Source: Flaviaestuariibacter sp.
GTDB taxonomy: Bacteria > Bacteroidota > Bacteroidia > Chitinophagales > Chitinophagaceae
Direction of reading: 5' to 3'
Assembly (NCBI GenBank): GCA_025963645.1
Contig: JAOQAI010000020.1
Span: 1-62,837, forward strand
Length of the DNA stretch: 62,837 bases
The notes beneath the pieces are model-generated. The model ran no database searches. It was not told where the DNA came from and saw only the letters and a program-made list of their open reading frames with translations. Of this stretch, positions 8,850-16,798 are shown piece by piece. The translations under genes and the position numbers were made by a program. Positions within the stretch are counted from its first letter, which is position 1. The number at the start of each line of letters is the position of its first letter.

Positions 8850-9875
8850 TTAAGCAACAGGCTGGAATGTGATAATGGCTTCGGCGAAACGCTCCATTTC
8901 TTCTAATTGAGGGCTGCATTGCAGCAGGAAGAAATTGACGCCCACTTTTTCAAATTCGTAAATGCGTTCGGCTACTTGTTCTGGTGTGCCCGTGAGTCCG
9001 GAACGCAAGCCGCGGTTGGAAACAGAATAATCTTCCAACGATACTCTTTTTTCGAGTTGGGTGCCGTTGAGCCATTGCTGGTAATTGTTATAACCAGCGG
9101 AATTAGACTGTACATTGGTAATTCTATCCAATTCTTTTTTAACGGCTGCTTCAGTGGGTCGCACAATAGAGTAAGCTGCCATACCATAATTTAGTTGAGG
9201 CAGACCAAGCTTTTCACGGCGCTCCCGTACATCGGCAATGCGACGGCCAATAACTTCCGGCGAATCGCCATGCATCACATAGCCATCGCAGGTTTGCGCA
9301 ATAAGGTTCTTTCCGGCTTCCGATTCGCCACCTGCATAGATCATTGGCTTAATAGCAGGCTTTGGTTGCAGAATATTATCTTTTACGGAATAGTATTTTC
9401 CTTCGAAAGAAAAATGATCACGTTCCCAACAGGAGGTGAGTACATGCAGCCACTCCTGCATGCGGGCATAGCGGTCATCGTGCTGCTCGTACTGAATGCC
9501 ATACTTAAGCGCCTCGCCTTCCCACCACGATGAAACCACGTTGAGCGACAAGCGGCCACCACTAATGTGGGCGATATTAGCTGCCTGCTTCGCAAGTATC
9601 GCCGGGTTATGAAAAGTAGGCCGTACCGCTACCATCAGTTCTAATTTTTCGGTAACGGCTGCCAACGCTGCCGCAGTGGACCATGCATCCAATGACGGCG
9701 CCGCTTCGCCCTTAATATCATTCAGGAAAAGTTCGGCAATCAGCGTTAGATGAAACCCAATCTCTTCGCTGCGCTTTGCCAGCCGCTTCACATAGTTCCA
9801 GCTGGTTTCCATGTTCTCGTCCTCTACATTGCGCAACCAACCGCCAAATACGGGCAACCAATATCCAAACTGCAT
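8850..9875 (-). CDS. LLM-class FMNH2-dependent monooxygenase (SsuD/SfnG-like)
   Basis: 341 residues, luciferase-like TIM barrel. Start 'MQFGYWLPVFGGWLRN' and landmarks 'HNPAILAKQAANIAHISGGR', 'NVVSSWWEGE', 'HDDRYARMQEW', 'FSFEGKYYSVKD' and 'YAGGESEAGKN' follow the alkanesulfonate/dimethylsulfone monooxygenase branch, which releases sulfite or sulfinates from organosulfur compounds with reduced flavin. No flavin reductase or sulfonate transporter is adjacent. It is 5 bases downstream of an ATP-grasp gene, so the two form one transcript; the substrate may therefore be a peptide-like or natural-product molecule instead of a simple sulfonate. Confidence 0.85.
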   Translation of the reverse strand: MQFGYWLPVFGGWLRNVEDENMETSWNYVKRLAKRSEEIGFHLTLIAELFLNDIKGEAAPSLDAWSTAAALAAVTEKLELMVAVRPTFHNPAILAKQAANIAHISGGRLSLNVVSSWWEGEALKYGIQYEQHDDRYARMQEWLHVLTSCWERDHFSFEGKYYSVKDNILQPKPAIKPMIYAGGESEAGKNLIAQTCDGYVMHGDSPEVIGRRIADVRERREKLGLPQLNYGMAAYSIVRPTEAAVKKELDRITNVQSNSAGYNNYQQWLNGTQLEKRVSLEDYSVSNRGLRSGLTGTPEQVAERIYEFEKVGVNFFLLQCSPQLEEMERFAEAIITFQPVA

Positions 9876-9880
9876 ACTTA

Positions 9881-10831
9881 TTATTTTAAAAAGGTTTCTA
9901 TATAATCTACCAGGTTCTGAAAAGGGTCAAAACCAATGACGTCCGGAGCGTCGGCAATAAAATTGGAAAGGGCATTGATGTCATAATACAAGATATCGCC
10001 GTTGCGGTCGTCTATAATGTATTCGATACCACCTACGTCAATACCTGATTCCTTTACAATGCGTTCTACATCCCTGATCACTTCTGCCGGCGGTGTAAAG
10101 GCTTCTACCTTAATGCCACGCTTGACCGCTGTAGTAAGACATACTTCACCGACTTCCTGTGGGGCTTCGGGCACAGCACAGATCTCTGCCGGGCAGAGAT
10201 TAAAGCTTTCGCCGGTGGGGAAGACTTTAATGGCATACAAAAATTTACCGTTCAGCGTTTCTACACGGTTGATATGGCCACCCCGTGCCGGGATGAATTC
10301 CTGCACCAAAGCGATCTGGTCAATGCCCAGGTCAATGGCTTCTGCCTCCACGGCTTCTTCTAAGCTCGCCAGGCTGTTGAAGCGGACAATGCCGGCGCCG
10401 GCGCCGCCAATATTGGGCTTTACGACCAATGGGAATGGCAACTTTTTCGCTGCATCCAGTATTTGTGAAATGTGGTTGACCACAATGGTTTTTGGAAAGG
10501 AGATTCCCAGGCTTTTCAGGACAACTAATTGTAAAGCTTTAGATGTTTCCACATCAGTAGCACGGGAACCATTGATTACCGGAACGCCTTGTTGTTCAAG
10601 ATGTGCTATATAAGCCCTTGAGTAAAAAATCCCCTGACCATGACCGCGGAGATAAGACGAAGAACTGATGCGGTTCAATACAACGCTATACTCCTTTCTT
10701 GTTTCAGATGGATTAAAACTGTGGAAACCGGCATGAAGTTTTTCATAGGATAACCCCCGATCCTCCAATGCGGCGAATAATTTTTTAAACCATTCAGGGT
10801 GTTCGTAAAATATGCCAAACGGTTTGCTCAT
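9881..10831 (-). CDS. ATP-grasp ligase, RimK/DdlA-like fold
   Basis: 316 residues. N-terminal pre-grasp region, then ATP-grasp landmarks: 'LPFPLVVKPNIGGAGAGIVR' (ATP-binding Lys and glycine loop, about residues 131-150), 'ALVQEFIPARGGHINRVETL', and the metal-binding 'GGIEYIIDDRNGDILYYDIN' end. Such enzymes join a carboxylate to an amine or thiol through an acyl phosphate. First gene of a two-gene unit with the flavin monooxygenase; a good promoter lies 24 bases upstream. The substrate is not evident. Confidence 0.8.
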   Translation of the reverse strand: MSKPFGIFYEHPEWFKKLFAALEDRGLSYEKLHAGFHSFNPSETRKEYSVVLNRISSSSYLRGHGQGIFYSRAYIAHLEQQGVPVINGSRATDVETSKALQLVVLKSLGISFPKTIVVNHISQILDAAKKLPFPLVVKPNIGGAGAGIVRFNSLASLEEAVEAEAIDLGIDQIALVQEFIPARGGHINRVETLNGKFLYAIKVFPTGESFNLCPAEICAVPEAPQEVGEVCLTTAVKRGIKVEAFTPPAEVIRDVERIVKESGIDVGGIEYIIDDRNGDILYYDINALSNFIADAPDVIGFDPFQNLVDYIETFLK

Positions 10832-10854
10832 GTAAACTATATCAATTAAGTCTA

Positions 10855-10884
10855 CAAAATTAATAGAGTATAGATTGCTGGCAA
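10855..10884 (-). promoter_or_regulatory. promoter of the ATP-grasp / monooxygenase unit
   Basis: On the minus strand TTG (10884-10882), 19 bases, then TAATTTTG (10862-10855), an exact fit to the Bacteroidota -33/-7 pattern and spacing. Confidence 0.7.
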
Positions 10885-10927
10885 TGTTTTATTTCTTTAA
10901 GGAATGTTAGTTTGATTGGCAATAAAA

Positions 10928-10952
10928 AAGCCATAACAAATGCTATGGCTTT
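10928..10952 (-). terminator. terminator after the response regulator
   Basis: Nine-pair stem AAAGCCATA / TATGGCTTT, loop of seven, with the T-run on the minus strand, 17 bases past the stop of the response-regulator gene. Confidence 0.75.
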
Positions 10953-10969
10953 AAAAATAAGTGCAATTA

Positions 10970-11434
10970 TTAAATGTTCTTTTTGAGATTCTTTCGAATC
11001 TCATCCGTGCAATGCTCAATGAACTGGTCGGAGATACGTTCCATTTGCTTGGCATTAAGCGGCTTAGTGATAAAGCCCGCCTTGTGTTTTTCGGCAAACT
11101 CTTTATCAACAGGCATGGAAGAGGTAGTAAATAAAACAGCCGGCACTTCATCGAATCGCTTTATGGTGCGAAGCTTTTTCAGAACATCTTTGCCATTAAT
11201 TACCGGCATATTAATGTCTAAAATAATCAGGCAAGGCTTAGGGTTCCTATCTCCCATCTGCTCAATATAGGAAAGGATTTGGCCGCCATCACGGAAGGTG
11301 CGAATCTCCACATTATCGGAGTATTGCTCAAAAGCTTCACATACTAACTCCAGGTCATCAATATCATCATCTGCATAAAGGATCAGGTGTTTTTCGCCTT
11401 TGTCTTTCTCGGTGTCTTTGGCAGAAAGTGTCAT
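10970..11434 (-). CDS. single-domain response regulator
   Basis: 154 residues, one receiver domain and no output domain. Acidic pocket 'YADDDIDD' near residue 22, phospho-acceptor Asp in 'CLIILDINMPVING', Thr in 'LFTTSS', conserved Lys in 'GFITKPL'. The Lys-rich end (DEIRKNLKKNI) has no DNA-binding fold. Likely relays phosphate to or from a hybrid kinase elsewhere. A 77-residue unknown protein precedes it in probable operon. Confidence 0.9.
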   Translation of the reverse strand: MTLSAKDTEKDKGEKHLILYADDDIDDLELVCEAFEQYSDNVEIRTFRDGGQILSYIEQMGDRNPKPCLIILDINMPVINGKDVLKKLRTIKRFDEVPAVLFTTSSMPVDKEFAEKHKAGFITKPLNAKQMERISDQFIEHCTDEIRKNLKKNI

Positions 11435-11464
11435 TCCGGGGATTTAAGGCCGTGAAAATACAGG

Positions 11465-11698
11465 TTAAAACTTTATTTGTGACAAGTAGGGTTCTAAAAT
11501 ATCTGTGGCATCGCTGCAGCGTACAGAAATAGCCGTGAAGCGGTAACGCAAATAGGTTACCTCGGCATAAAAATCATGGAGCTGGTAAAGCAAACGGATA
11601 TACTCCTCACCGCGGAGCTTGCCCACGAATGTCCCCTCTGTATATAACAGGTCCAGTTGTTCTGCTTGCTCCAGCCCTTCAAATTCCAACATCTTCAT
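11465..11698 (-). CDS. hypothetical protein upstream of the response regulator
   Basis: 77 residues, soluble, rich in Tyr/Leu ('EYIRLLYQLHDFYAEVTYLRYR'), no recognisable motif. Thirty bases separate its stop from the response-regulator start, so co-transcription and a role in the same relay are likely but unproven. Confidence 0.6.
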   Translation of the reverse strand: MKMLEFEGLEQAEQLDLLYTEGTFVGKLRGEEYIRLLYQLHDFYAEVTYLRYRFTAISVRCSDATDILEPYLSQIKF

Positions 11699-12089
11699 GC
11701 AGCAGTAATTTGAACAGTGGAGTCACAAATACCATGCGTAAGTTGATTTGGAAAGGAAAGTACCTGTCCCGCTGAGCTCAACAGAATTGCGTAGAAATAC
11801 GAGAAAGCCTGCTTCGTAAAAACACGGTAAAATCACCTGTAGTAATACGGTTGTTTTTACCGTGGCTTTTTTCCACCTTTACCATCGCAATGCGTACGCT
11901 GTTGCGGACCATCTAAATCTTCTGGAAAACCCCATGCTACCTGCCTGATAAACACACCCCGGAAATGTGCATATGCCTTGAGAGCTAAGACTGACACGAA
12001 ATAAAAGCCCCGCCCAAACCATTACGAATAGCAACACCCGGTAAGCCGAAAACGGGATCAAAGAGTAGGCGATTTAACTGCTTATAATC
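11699..12089. other. 391-base intergenic region with an orphan + strand terminator
   Basis: Divergent region between the 77-residue gene and the 12-18 kb cassette. Its one clear structure is the hairpin at 11823-11872, which points along the + strand although no + strand gene lies upstream. A minus-strand frame of 60 codons at 11879-12061 has no coding character. Confidence 0.5.
11823..11872 (+). terminator. terminator-like structure with no gene before it
   Basis: Stem CACGGTAAAA / TTTTACCGTG (ten pairs), 22-base loop, then GC and six T. It may end a small RNA from the 11700-11820 region, or control read-through into the gene at 12090. Confidence 0.6.
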
Positions 12090-12755
12090 ATGGATTATCA
12101 ATTTTGGGTACCCTTGCTGGCGCTAAGCGCGGCTATGGTGATCTGCGAACGCAACTGGTGTTTGCTCCGCGATCTTACCAAACCTAAACCACAACCTTTT
12201 AGCTGGAGCCGGGTGCAGCTGGCCTGGTGGACGGTGATCGTGCTTTCCTCTTTCATTGCTATTCTCTGGAAAGGACATTTAGTGAATGGGGTGCGTGTAT
12301 ATGATGCACCGCAACTTTGGGAATCGGCAGTGATACTGCTTGGCATCTCCTCGCTGACGACACTAACCGCCCGTACCATGGATGCCACCACACCTACCGT
12401 GACCCTTCGCAGCGATCATTCCGAAAACTTTTTCCTGGACATTCTTTCCGATCATAACGGCGTGTCCATTGCCCGCTTTCAAACGGTCATCTTCAACCTT
12501 GTTTTTGGGGTTTGGTATATCTATAAAGTGGGCGTTAATCTGAATGATAATATAGCCGACATCAATAAAGTGATGCCCAATATTGAACCCAATAATCTTG
12601 TGCTGCTGGGATTGAGTTCGGCGGCGTATACGGCAATGAAGTTCACGGAGAACAAGGAAAAAGAAAAGCAGGCGGCTGCCGAGAATGGCGTGCCTGAAGG
12701 TAGCGCACCCACAACGGCATCGGCGATAGATGACCTGGAACCGGCAGTAGGGTGA
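12090..12755 (+). CDS. membrane protein with a duplicated two-helix module, first gene of the unknown cassette
   Basis: 221 residues, about five membrane helices. Two copies of one module are visible: 'SRVQLAWWTVIVLSSFIAI' with 'AVILLGISSLTTLTAR' (about residues 43-96), and 'ARFQTVIFNLVFGVWYIYKV' with 'NLVLLGLSSAAYTAMKF' (about 128-190). Each has R-x-Q before one helix and LLG(I/L)SS in the next. The tail is Ala/Glu-rich and low in complexity. I recognise no named family. It is followed after 120 bases by a dual peptidoglycan hydrolase, so a role in envelope passage is conceivable but not shown. Confidence 0.65.
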   Translation: MDYQFWVPLLALSAAMVICERNWCLLRDLTKPKPQPFSWSRVQLAWWTVIVLSSFIAILWKGHLVNGVRVYDAPQLWESAVILLGISSLTTLTARTMDATTPTVTLRSDHSENFFLDILSDHNGVSIARFQTVIFNLVFGVWYIYKVGVNLNDNIADINKVMPNIEPNNLVLLGLSSAAYTAMKFTENKEKEKQAAAENGVPEGSAPTTASAIDDLEPAVG

Positions 12756-12875
12756 GGAAATGTAAAATGTAAAATTGAAAATGTTGAATGTAAAACTGCC
12801 GCACTGTCTCATGAAAGCAGCATCAAAAGGTAGCCAAACTATAAACTACAAATTACCAACTTCAAACTAATCGCC

Positions 12876-14195
12876 ATGTTCAAAGAACGCTTTACCATAA
12901 CCGAAAATTACCTGCCCAAGCCATCGCGCCGCCGGGGTGGCGCCATGCTGGGACCCGTTAAATTTATTGTAGCGCACGACACAGGCAATGCCGGGTCAAC
13001 GGCGCGGGCCAATGTAAAATGGTATATCAATACCGCCCACACCGTACCGCCTAAAGACACATCATCCGCGCATCTTTTTGTAGATGATAAGGAGATCATT
13101 GAATGCGTGCCGGCTATTCTTGGCAAGCCCGAAAAAGCCTGGCATGTGCTGTATGCCGTAGCCAAAGACAATGAACTGTATGGCGCCAATGCCAACGACA
13201 ATGCCATCGGTGTGGAATACTGCTTCGGCGGCGCCATCGACGATGGCAAGTCGTATGAAAAATACGTGTGGGTGCTGGCAAAGCTTTGCTATATGTATAA
13301 GCTCGATCCCGCTACTTCCGTAGTAGGGCATTTCTTCCTGGACCCCAAGCGCAAGAGCGACCCTGTGACCGGGCTGGCACGCAGCCGCCGCACCTATGAG
13401 AAGCTGCTGAAGGATGTGGTGGAAGAATACAATGCCTGCACCGGCAAAGACACGGTGCCCAAATACAGCCTTGTGCAAATGCAGGGCGAAGCGGTGAGCA
13501 CCGTGAAGCTGAATGTGCGCCACCTGCCCACCACCAAGAGCGCGGTGGAGCAAACCGTGGCGGCCAATACAAGGCTGCCCTTCACTGGCAAAGTGACCAA
13601 TGGTGAGGCCATTAACAACAACCCGGTATGGTACCAGGATGTGAACGGAAACTACTTCTGGAGTGGCGGTGTGGAGGTGCCCGCACAGCCTGCCTTGCCG
13701 GCCAATATGACCACTACCAATGCGCCACTGCTTAGCTATGTGCCCGACCAGAAATGCCTGGAATTTATTCAGCAGCACGAAGGGCTGAAGCTGGAAGCCT
13801 ACCAGGACAGCGCCGGCATCTGGACCATCGGCTATGGCTCTATCCTGTACGAAGCCGGCGACCCCGTGAAGAAGGGCGATACCATCACGATAGACAAGGC
13901 TTTCTCCCTGCTGACCAGGGAAGTGGAGGAGAAGAGCGAAGCGGTGCGCAAGGTGGTGAAGCCCGGCGCATTAACACAGAACCAGTTTGATGCGCTGGTG
14001 TCCTTTGCCTACAACGTGGGCGCCGAAGCCCTGAAGAAAAGCACCCTGCTGAAACGGGTGAATGCGAACCCCGCCGACCCCAGCATTCGTGAGGCTTTCC
14101 TGATGTGGAACAAGGCGCATGTGGATGGGAAGCTGGTAGAGATCAAGGGGCTGACGAGGCGGAGAGAGGAGGAGGCGGATCTGTATTTTTCGTAG
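12876..14195 (+). CDS. amidase-SH3b-lysozyme fusion (dual peptidoglycan hydrolase)
   Basis: 439 residues in three parts. Residues 1-190 are an amidase_2/PGRP-type N-acetylmuramoyl-L-alanine amidase: 'KFIVAHDTGNAG' (His34), 'AHLFVDDKEII', 'NAIGVEYC' and 'VVGHFFLDPKRKSD' (His152, Asp162 as likely zinc ligands). Residues about 195-270 look like an SH3b wall-binding fold. Residues 290-439 are a T4-type (GH24) lysozyme with the E-8-D-5-T triad: Glu302 in 'QQHEG', Asp311 and Thr317 in 'YQDSAGIWTIGYG'. It would cut both the glycan and the peptide link of the wall. No signal peptide is visible at the ATG at 12876, as in phage endolysins that depend on a partner for release, yet no phage structural gene is nearby. 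Codon use is GC-rich compared with flanking genes. Confidence 0.85.
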   Translation: MFKERFTITENYLPKPSRRRGGAMLGPVKFIVAHDTGNAGSTARANVKWYINTAHTVPPKDTSSAHLFVDDKEIIECVPAILGKPEKAWHVLYAVAKDNELYGANANDNAIGVEYCFGGAIDDGKSYEKYVWVLAKLCYMYKLDPATSVVGHFFLDPKRKSDPVTGLARSRRTYEKLLKDVVEEYNACTGKDTVPKYSLVQMQGEAVSTVKLNVRHLPTTKSAVEQTVAANTRLPFTGKVTNGEAINNNPVWYQDVNGNYFWSGGVEVPAQPALPANMTTTNAPLLSYVPDQKCLEFIQQHEGLKLEAYQDSAGIWTIGYGSILYEAGDPVKKGDTITIDKAFSLLTREVEEKSEAVRKVVKPGALTQNQFDALVSFAYNVGAEALKKSTLLKRVNANPADPSIREAFLMWNKAHVDGKLVEIKGLTRRREEEADLYFS

Positions 14196-14238
14196 AAAGC
14201 TTATCACTATTTATTCATTCATAATTAAAAACCAAAAC

Positions 14239-14505
14239 ATGTCAAAAATCAATTTAAAGGTTGAAATGCGCTCTGGCACCGGGTTCGGGGTCTGGGTTAC
14301 CGTCAATGATCAATCGTACAATTTCACAAAAAGCGGTGCCCGGGAACTAACGCTGACACCACAGTATTATGTGGCAACAATCGGAGGGCAAGAGCCTACT
14401 TCCTCAACAGTTACTATATCCTTCCTGCAGGATGAAGTGGAGCTGGCGCATGAAGAATACAAAGACCCCACCTTCTTTGGATTCATTCCGTTTCAAGTAA
14501 ACTAA
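14239..14505 (+). CDS. small beta-rich hypothetical protein
   Basis: 88 residues with alternating strands (INLKVEMRSGTGFGVWVTVN, YYVATIGG, STVTISFLQDEVEL), probably a small beta-sandwich; no signal peptide, no cysteine. Lies 43 bases after the lysin and 11 bases before the next gene, so part of the same transcript. Family not recognised. Confidence 0.6.
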   Translation: MSKINLKVEMRSGTGFGVWVTVNDQSYNFTKSGARELTLTPQYYVATIGGQEPTSSTVTISFLQDEVELAHEEYKDPTFFGFIPFQVN

Positions 14506-14516
14506 AAATCAACATC

Positions 14517-15671
14517 ATGAAAAAATCGCTTTATATATTAGTGACGATAGTGCTATGCTGCCAGGCAGGTGCGCAGGTAAGCAGCACTACCAAGGTGGTT
14601 GAAAACGCCTACGATGAAGTAAAAGATAAAACATCGCTTAAGTATGATGTGCTCGCAGAACTGCTGCAAGTGGGTATTGATAAGGGGTTGCTTACCGGTG
14701 ACAAGTCGAACGTAAACTTCAAGTCTACGGCTTACGGCCTGATGACCTTATTTAACAAGGATTATGAGAAGGAAGAGAACTACTCGCAGTTACGTTTTCA
14801 GCGCAATTTGGAGGTGGGCACAGGGCTGCAGTTCGGCGAAGGCAGCAAGATCAATGGCTTTAACTTATCGCTTAAGTATGCCATTATCAATAACCGCGAT
14901 CTTAGCGTACGGGATGTGACCCAGTTAGCCCCGCAGGTGCAGGCTATCCAGCAAGCGATGGCGGCACATATCGCCCCTAAGCTGCAAGCGTTTTTAAATG
15001 ATCCGGCCCGTACGGCTGCCGAAATTCAGAAAGCCACTTCCTTTCTTACCAGCATCCCTAATATCACTGACTTTCCTAAATTTTACCAGGATGCACAGCT
15101 TGCTTTTCCGGGTGCTAACATTGGGGACCCGGCTTTTTTTATAAACCTGCAAACCCGGCTGAATGCGTTGAATGCGGCCGTGGAAGCCCAATCCAAAGCC
15201 ATACAAAAGCGGGGACTGCTAACCTTTAGCTCCGAAGCAAAGAACAGCGACAAGATTTGGGACTTTGCCAAATTCAAGCTGGAATATATAAAGGGGCTTG
15301 GCTTTGTAAAAGATGACCAGAACCCATGGGATTTCTATCTTTCTGCAACGGTGGATATGAACAGGGACACTGTGGTGAAGGGCAACACGCTGAGCCGCAC
15401 TACCGGTGCTATCAAAGGCGGCATTAACCATGTGCTGATTAAAAAGAACAATCAATCCCTGGTAGAAGTGCTGGGCGGCTTTGAACACAACAGCGTTTTC
15501 AGCAACAAATATGCTGGAGAAAAGGACAACCAGTTCAATGCCCTGTTCACCATGTCTTTTCGCTTAGCGCCTAATCTTTACTTACCGTTGGAATTGAAAT
15601 ACGATCCGGAGGCCGGAAACCTGTTTGGCTTTGTGCGGGTAAAGTGGGATATGCTGCGCAGCACAAAATAA
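14517..15671 (+). CDS. exported protein, possible outer-membrane barrel
   Basis: 384 residues: signal peptide (MKKSLYILVTIVLCCQAGA), an N-terminal region, a helical insert (about 125-235, Ala/Gln-rich: 'VQAIQQAMAAHIAPKLQAFL'), and a C-terminal half with amphipathic strands ending 'LYLPLELKYDPEAG' and 'LFGFVRVKWDML', the pattern of an outer-membrane barrel. No family recognised. It is the last gene before the hairpin array, and with the lysin and the inner-membrane proteins gives the cassette one component for each layer of the envelope. Confidence 0.65.
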   Translation: MKKSLYILVTIVLCCQAGAQVSSTTKVVENAYDEVKDKTSLKYDVLAELLQVGIDKGLLTGDKSNVNFKSTAYGLMTLFNKDYEKEENYSQLRFQRNLEVGTGLQFGEGSKINGFNLSLKYAIINNRDLSVRDVTQLAPQVQAIQQAMAAHIAPKLQAFLNDPARTAAEIQKATSFLTSIPNITDFPKFYQDAQLAFPGANIGDPAFFINLQTRLNALNAAVEAQSKAIQKRGLLTFSSEAKNSDKIWDFAKFKLEYIKGLGFVKDDQNPWDFYLSATVDMNRDTVVKGNTLSRTTGAIKGGINHVLIKKNNQSLVEVLGGFEHNSVFSNKYAGEKDNQFNALFTMSFRLAPNLYLPLELKYDPEAGNLFGFVRVKWDMLRSTK

Positions 15672-15711
15672 AGCCGACCCATAACCGAAACCTCATGACG
15701 TCAACTTTTAA

Positions 15712-15964
15712 ATACTACCGTAGTGCATCATGCGACAAACCACCCCACCACACCGGCGGTATACCCTGTCGCACGAAACAATATACCCCGCCACACCGGT
15801 GGATGCCTTTGTCGCATGATACAACGGCATCCACCACCGCGGGGCCCTATATTGTCGCATGCGACAATATAGGGCCCCACTCCGGTGCACGTCATTGCAT
15901 CATGATACAAACTTCCTCCCCACAGTGGGTAGGTTGTATGTCGCATGCGACAATAAAGCAACCC
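15712..15964. repeat. array of six 43-base units with hairpin potential
   Basis: A 15-base core, best form TGTCGCATGCGACAA, recurs at 15724, 15767, 15810, 15853, 15896 and 15939: exactly 43 bases apart each time. Each core is flanked by a 12-base left arm and an 11-base right arm, and units are separated by 5-base linkers (ACACC, ACACC, ACCGC, ACTCC, ACAGT). Arms differ between units but pair within them: unit 3 GGTGGATGCC / GGCATCCACC; unit 4 is a perfect 38-base palindrome (15841-15878); unit 2 GGCGG-TATA with TATA-CC-CCGCC; unit 6 pairs at 15 of 19 positions. Unit 5 pairs only in its core, unit 1 hardly at all. No similar core occurs elsewhere in the window that I can see. Confidence 0.9.
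15841..15878. repeat. perfect 38-base palindrome (unit 4 of the array)
   Basis: Begins GGGGCCCTATATTGTCGC and reads the same on the other strand, with the centre at CATG. In DNA it could extrude a cruciform; in RNA it would form a 17-18 pair hairpin. Confidence 0.95.
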
Positions 15965-15996
15965 ATTATTTACCATCACCATTAAATAAAAAGCAA

Positions 15997-16707
15997 ATGA
16001 ACCTGACAGAAGCCTTCTTCTCTAATCCATTTGATTCCGTCCGCATCACCCCTGTCCGCCTGGCCGCTTTTGCGCAGGACGCCCTCACCAAACTCGGCAC
16101 CGAAACAGGTGAGCCGTTTCCGGCACTAGTCGCCTCCCTGACGCCACCCCTGGTGCAATTGCACGCCGAGGTCGGAAGCCTCGATACCAGCCTCCAGCGC
16201 CAGAAATCCAAAACCGGCGCCACCGACCAGTTTATTATCAACCTGGGAGAAGCCGTTCGGGCGGCAGAACCATCGATAGCCGCTGCCTTGGGTGGCTACG
16301 AAAGCACCGGGTATAAACAGTTCTTCCCGGCGGGCACCCGCGAGTATTCCAAAACCTCCAAGAAAAACGTACCCGTGCTTACCACGCGGCTGGTAAATAT
16401 GTGCACGGAGTTTTCGGCGCAGCTGCCGGCGCCGCTGGTGGCACAGCTATCGGGTTTTGCTTTGCAATGGAAGGCATTGGACGAAGCGCAATCTACCAGC
16501 CGCAAGGATACCCGGGAGGACCGCACCGACCGCTCCGCCGCGCGGCAGGCGGTGGAAAGGCAACTGCTGAAAGCCATTCATACGGTGGCGGCGCTTTACC
16601 CTGGCGATATGGAGAAGGGAAAAGAGTTCTTCGACTTCGGGCTGTTGCGGGCCAGCCGCTATGCGTCGCTGCAGAAGAAAGCCGACCCTGCAATAACGCC
16701 TCAATAA
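15997..16707 (+). CDS. helical hypothetical protein behind the hairpin array
   Basis: 236 residues from the ATG at 15997 (upstream in-frame codons translate the array). Mostly helical, soluble, no signal peptide. It opens with 'FFSNPFDSVRITPVRLAAFA'; a basic/acidic segment near residues 165-185 (SRKDTREDRTDRSAARQAVE) looks like an exposed helix. No family recognised. A terminator 28 bases after the stop separates it from the next gene. Confidence 0.6.
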   Translation: MNLTEAFFSNPFDSVRITPVRLAAFAQDALTKLGTETGEPFPALVASLTPPLVQLHAEVGSLDTSLQRQKSKTGATDQFIINLGEAVRAAEPSIAAALGGYESTGYKQFFPAGTREYSKTSKKNVPVLTTRLVNMCTEFSAQLPAPLVAQLSGFALQWKALDEAQSTSRKDTREDRTDRSAARQAVERQLLKAIHTVAALYPGDMEKGKEFFDFGLLRASRYASLQKKADPAITPQ

Positions 16708-16735
16708 CTGTATTTTGTGTTTGTATTAATAGCAA

Positions 16736-16762
16736 CCGGCGGTTTCTACCGCTGGTATTTTT
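16736..16762 (+). terminator. terminator after the 236-residue protein
   Basis: Stem CCGGCGG / CCGCTGG (one G-U), loop TTTCTA, tail TATTTTT. Closely related to the terminator at 18114. Confidence 0.75.
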
Positions 16763-16798
16763 AAAACCTCTTTTCCCATTACACTAAAACCAACTGTT

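Larger units (their letters stand above)
15672..15996. other. 325-base non-coding gap filled by the hairpin array
   Basis: Contains the six-unit array and short flanks (15672-15711 and 15965-15996). Open frames across it translate repeat sequence in shifting phases, because the 43-base unit is not a multiple of three; it is not coding. Confidence 0.8.

Noticed and set aside
11879..12061. 60-codon minus strand frame
   Set aside because: No start context, no hydrophobic or family pattern; overlaps the likely promoter region of the cassette.
12876..14195. Prophage endolysin
   Set aside because: The lysin resembles phage enzymes, but no capsid, tail, terminase or integrase gene lies in the surroundings.
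15712..15964. CRISPR array: 15-base repeats with 28-base spacers
   Set aside because: The repeat is short, palindromic and variable; the spacers pair with each other as hairpin arms and share a common pattern; no cas gene is near.
15644..15985. 113-codon + strand open frame across the hairpin array, and 60- and 84-codon frames on the minus strand
   Set aside because: They translate the 43-base repeat in changing phases and overlap the end of the 384-residue gene; no coding character.
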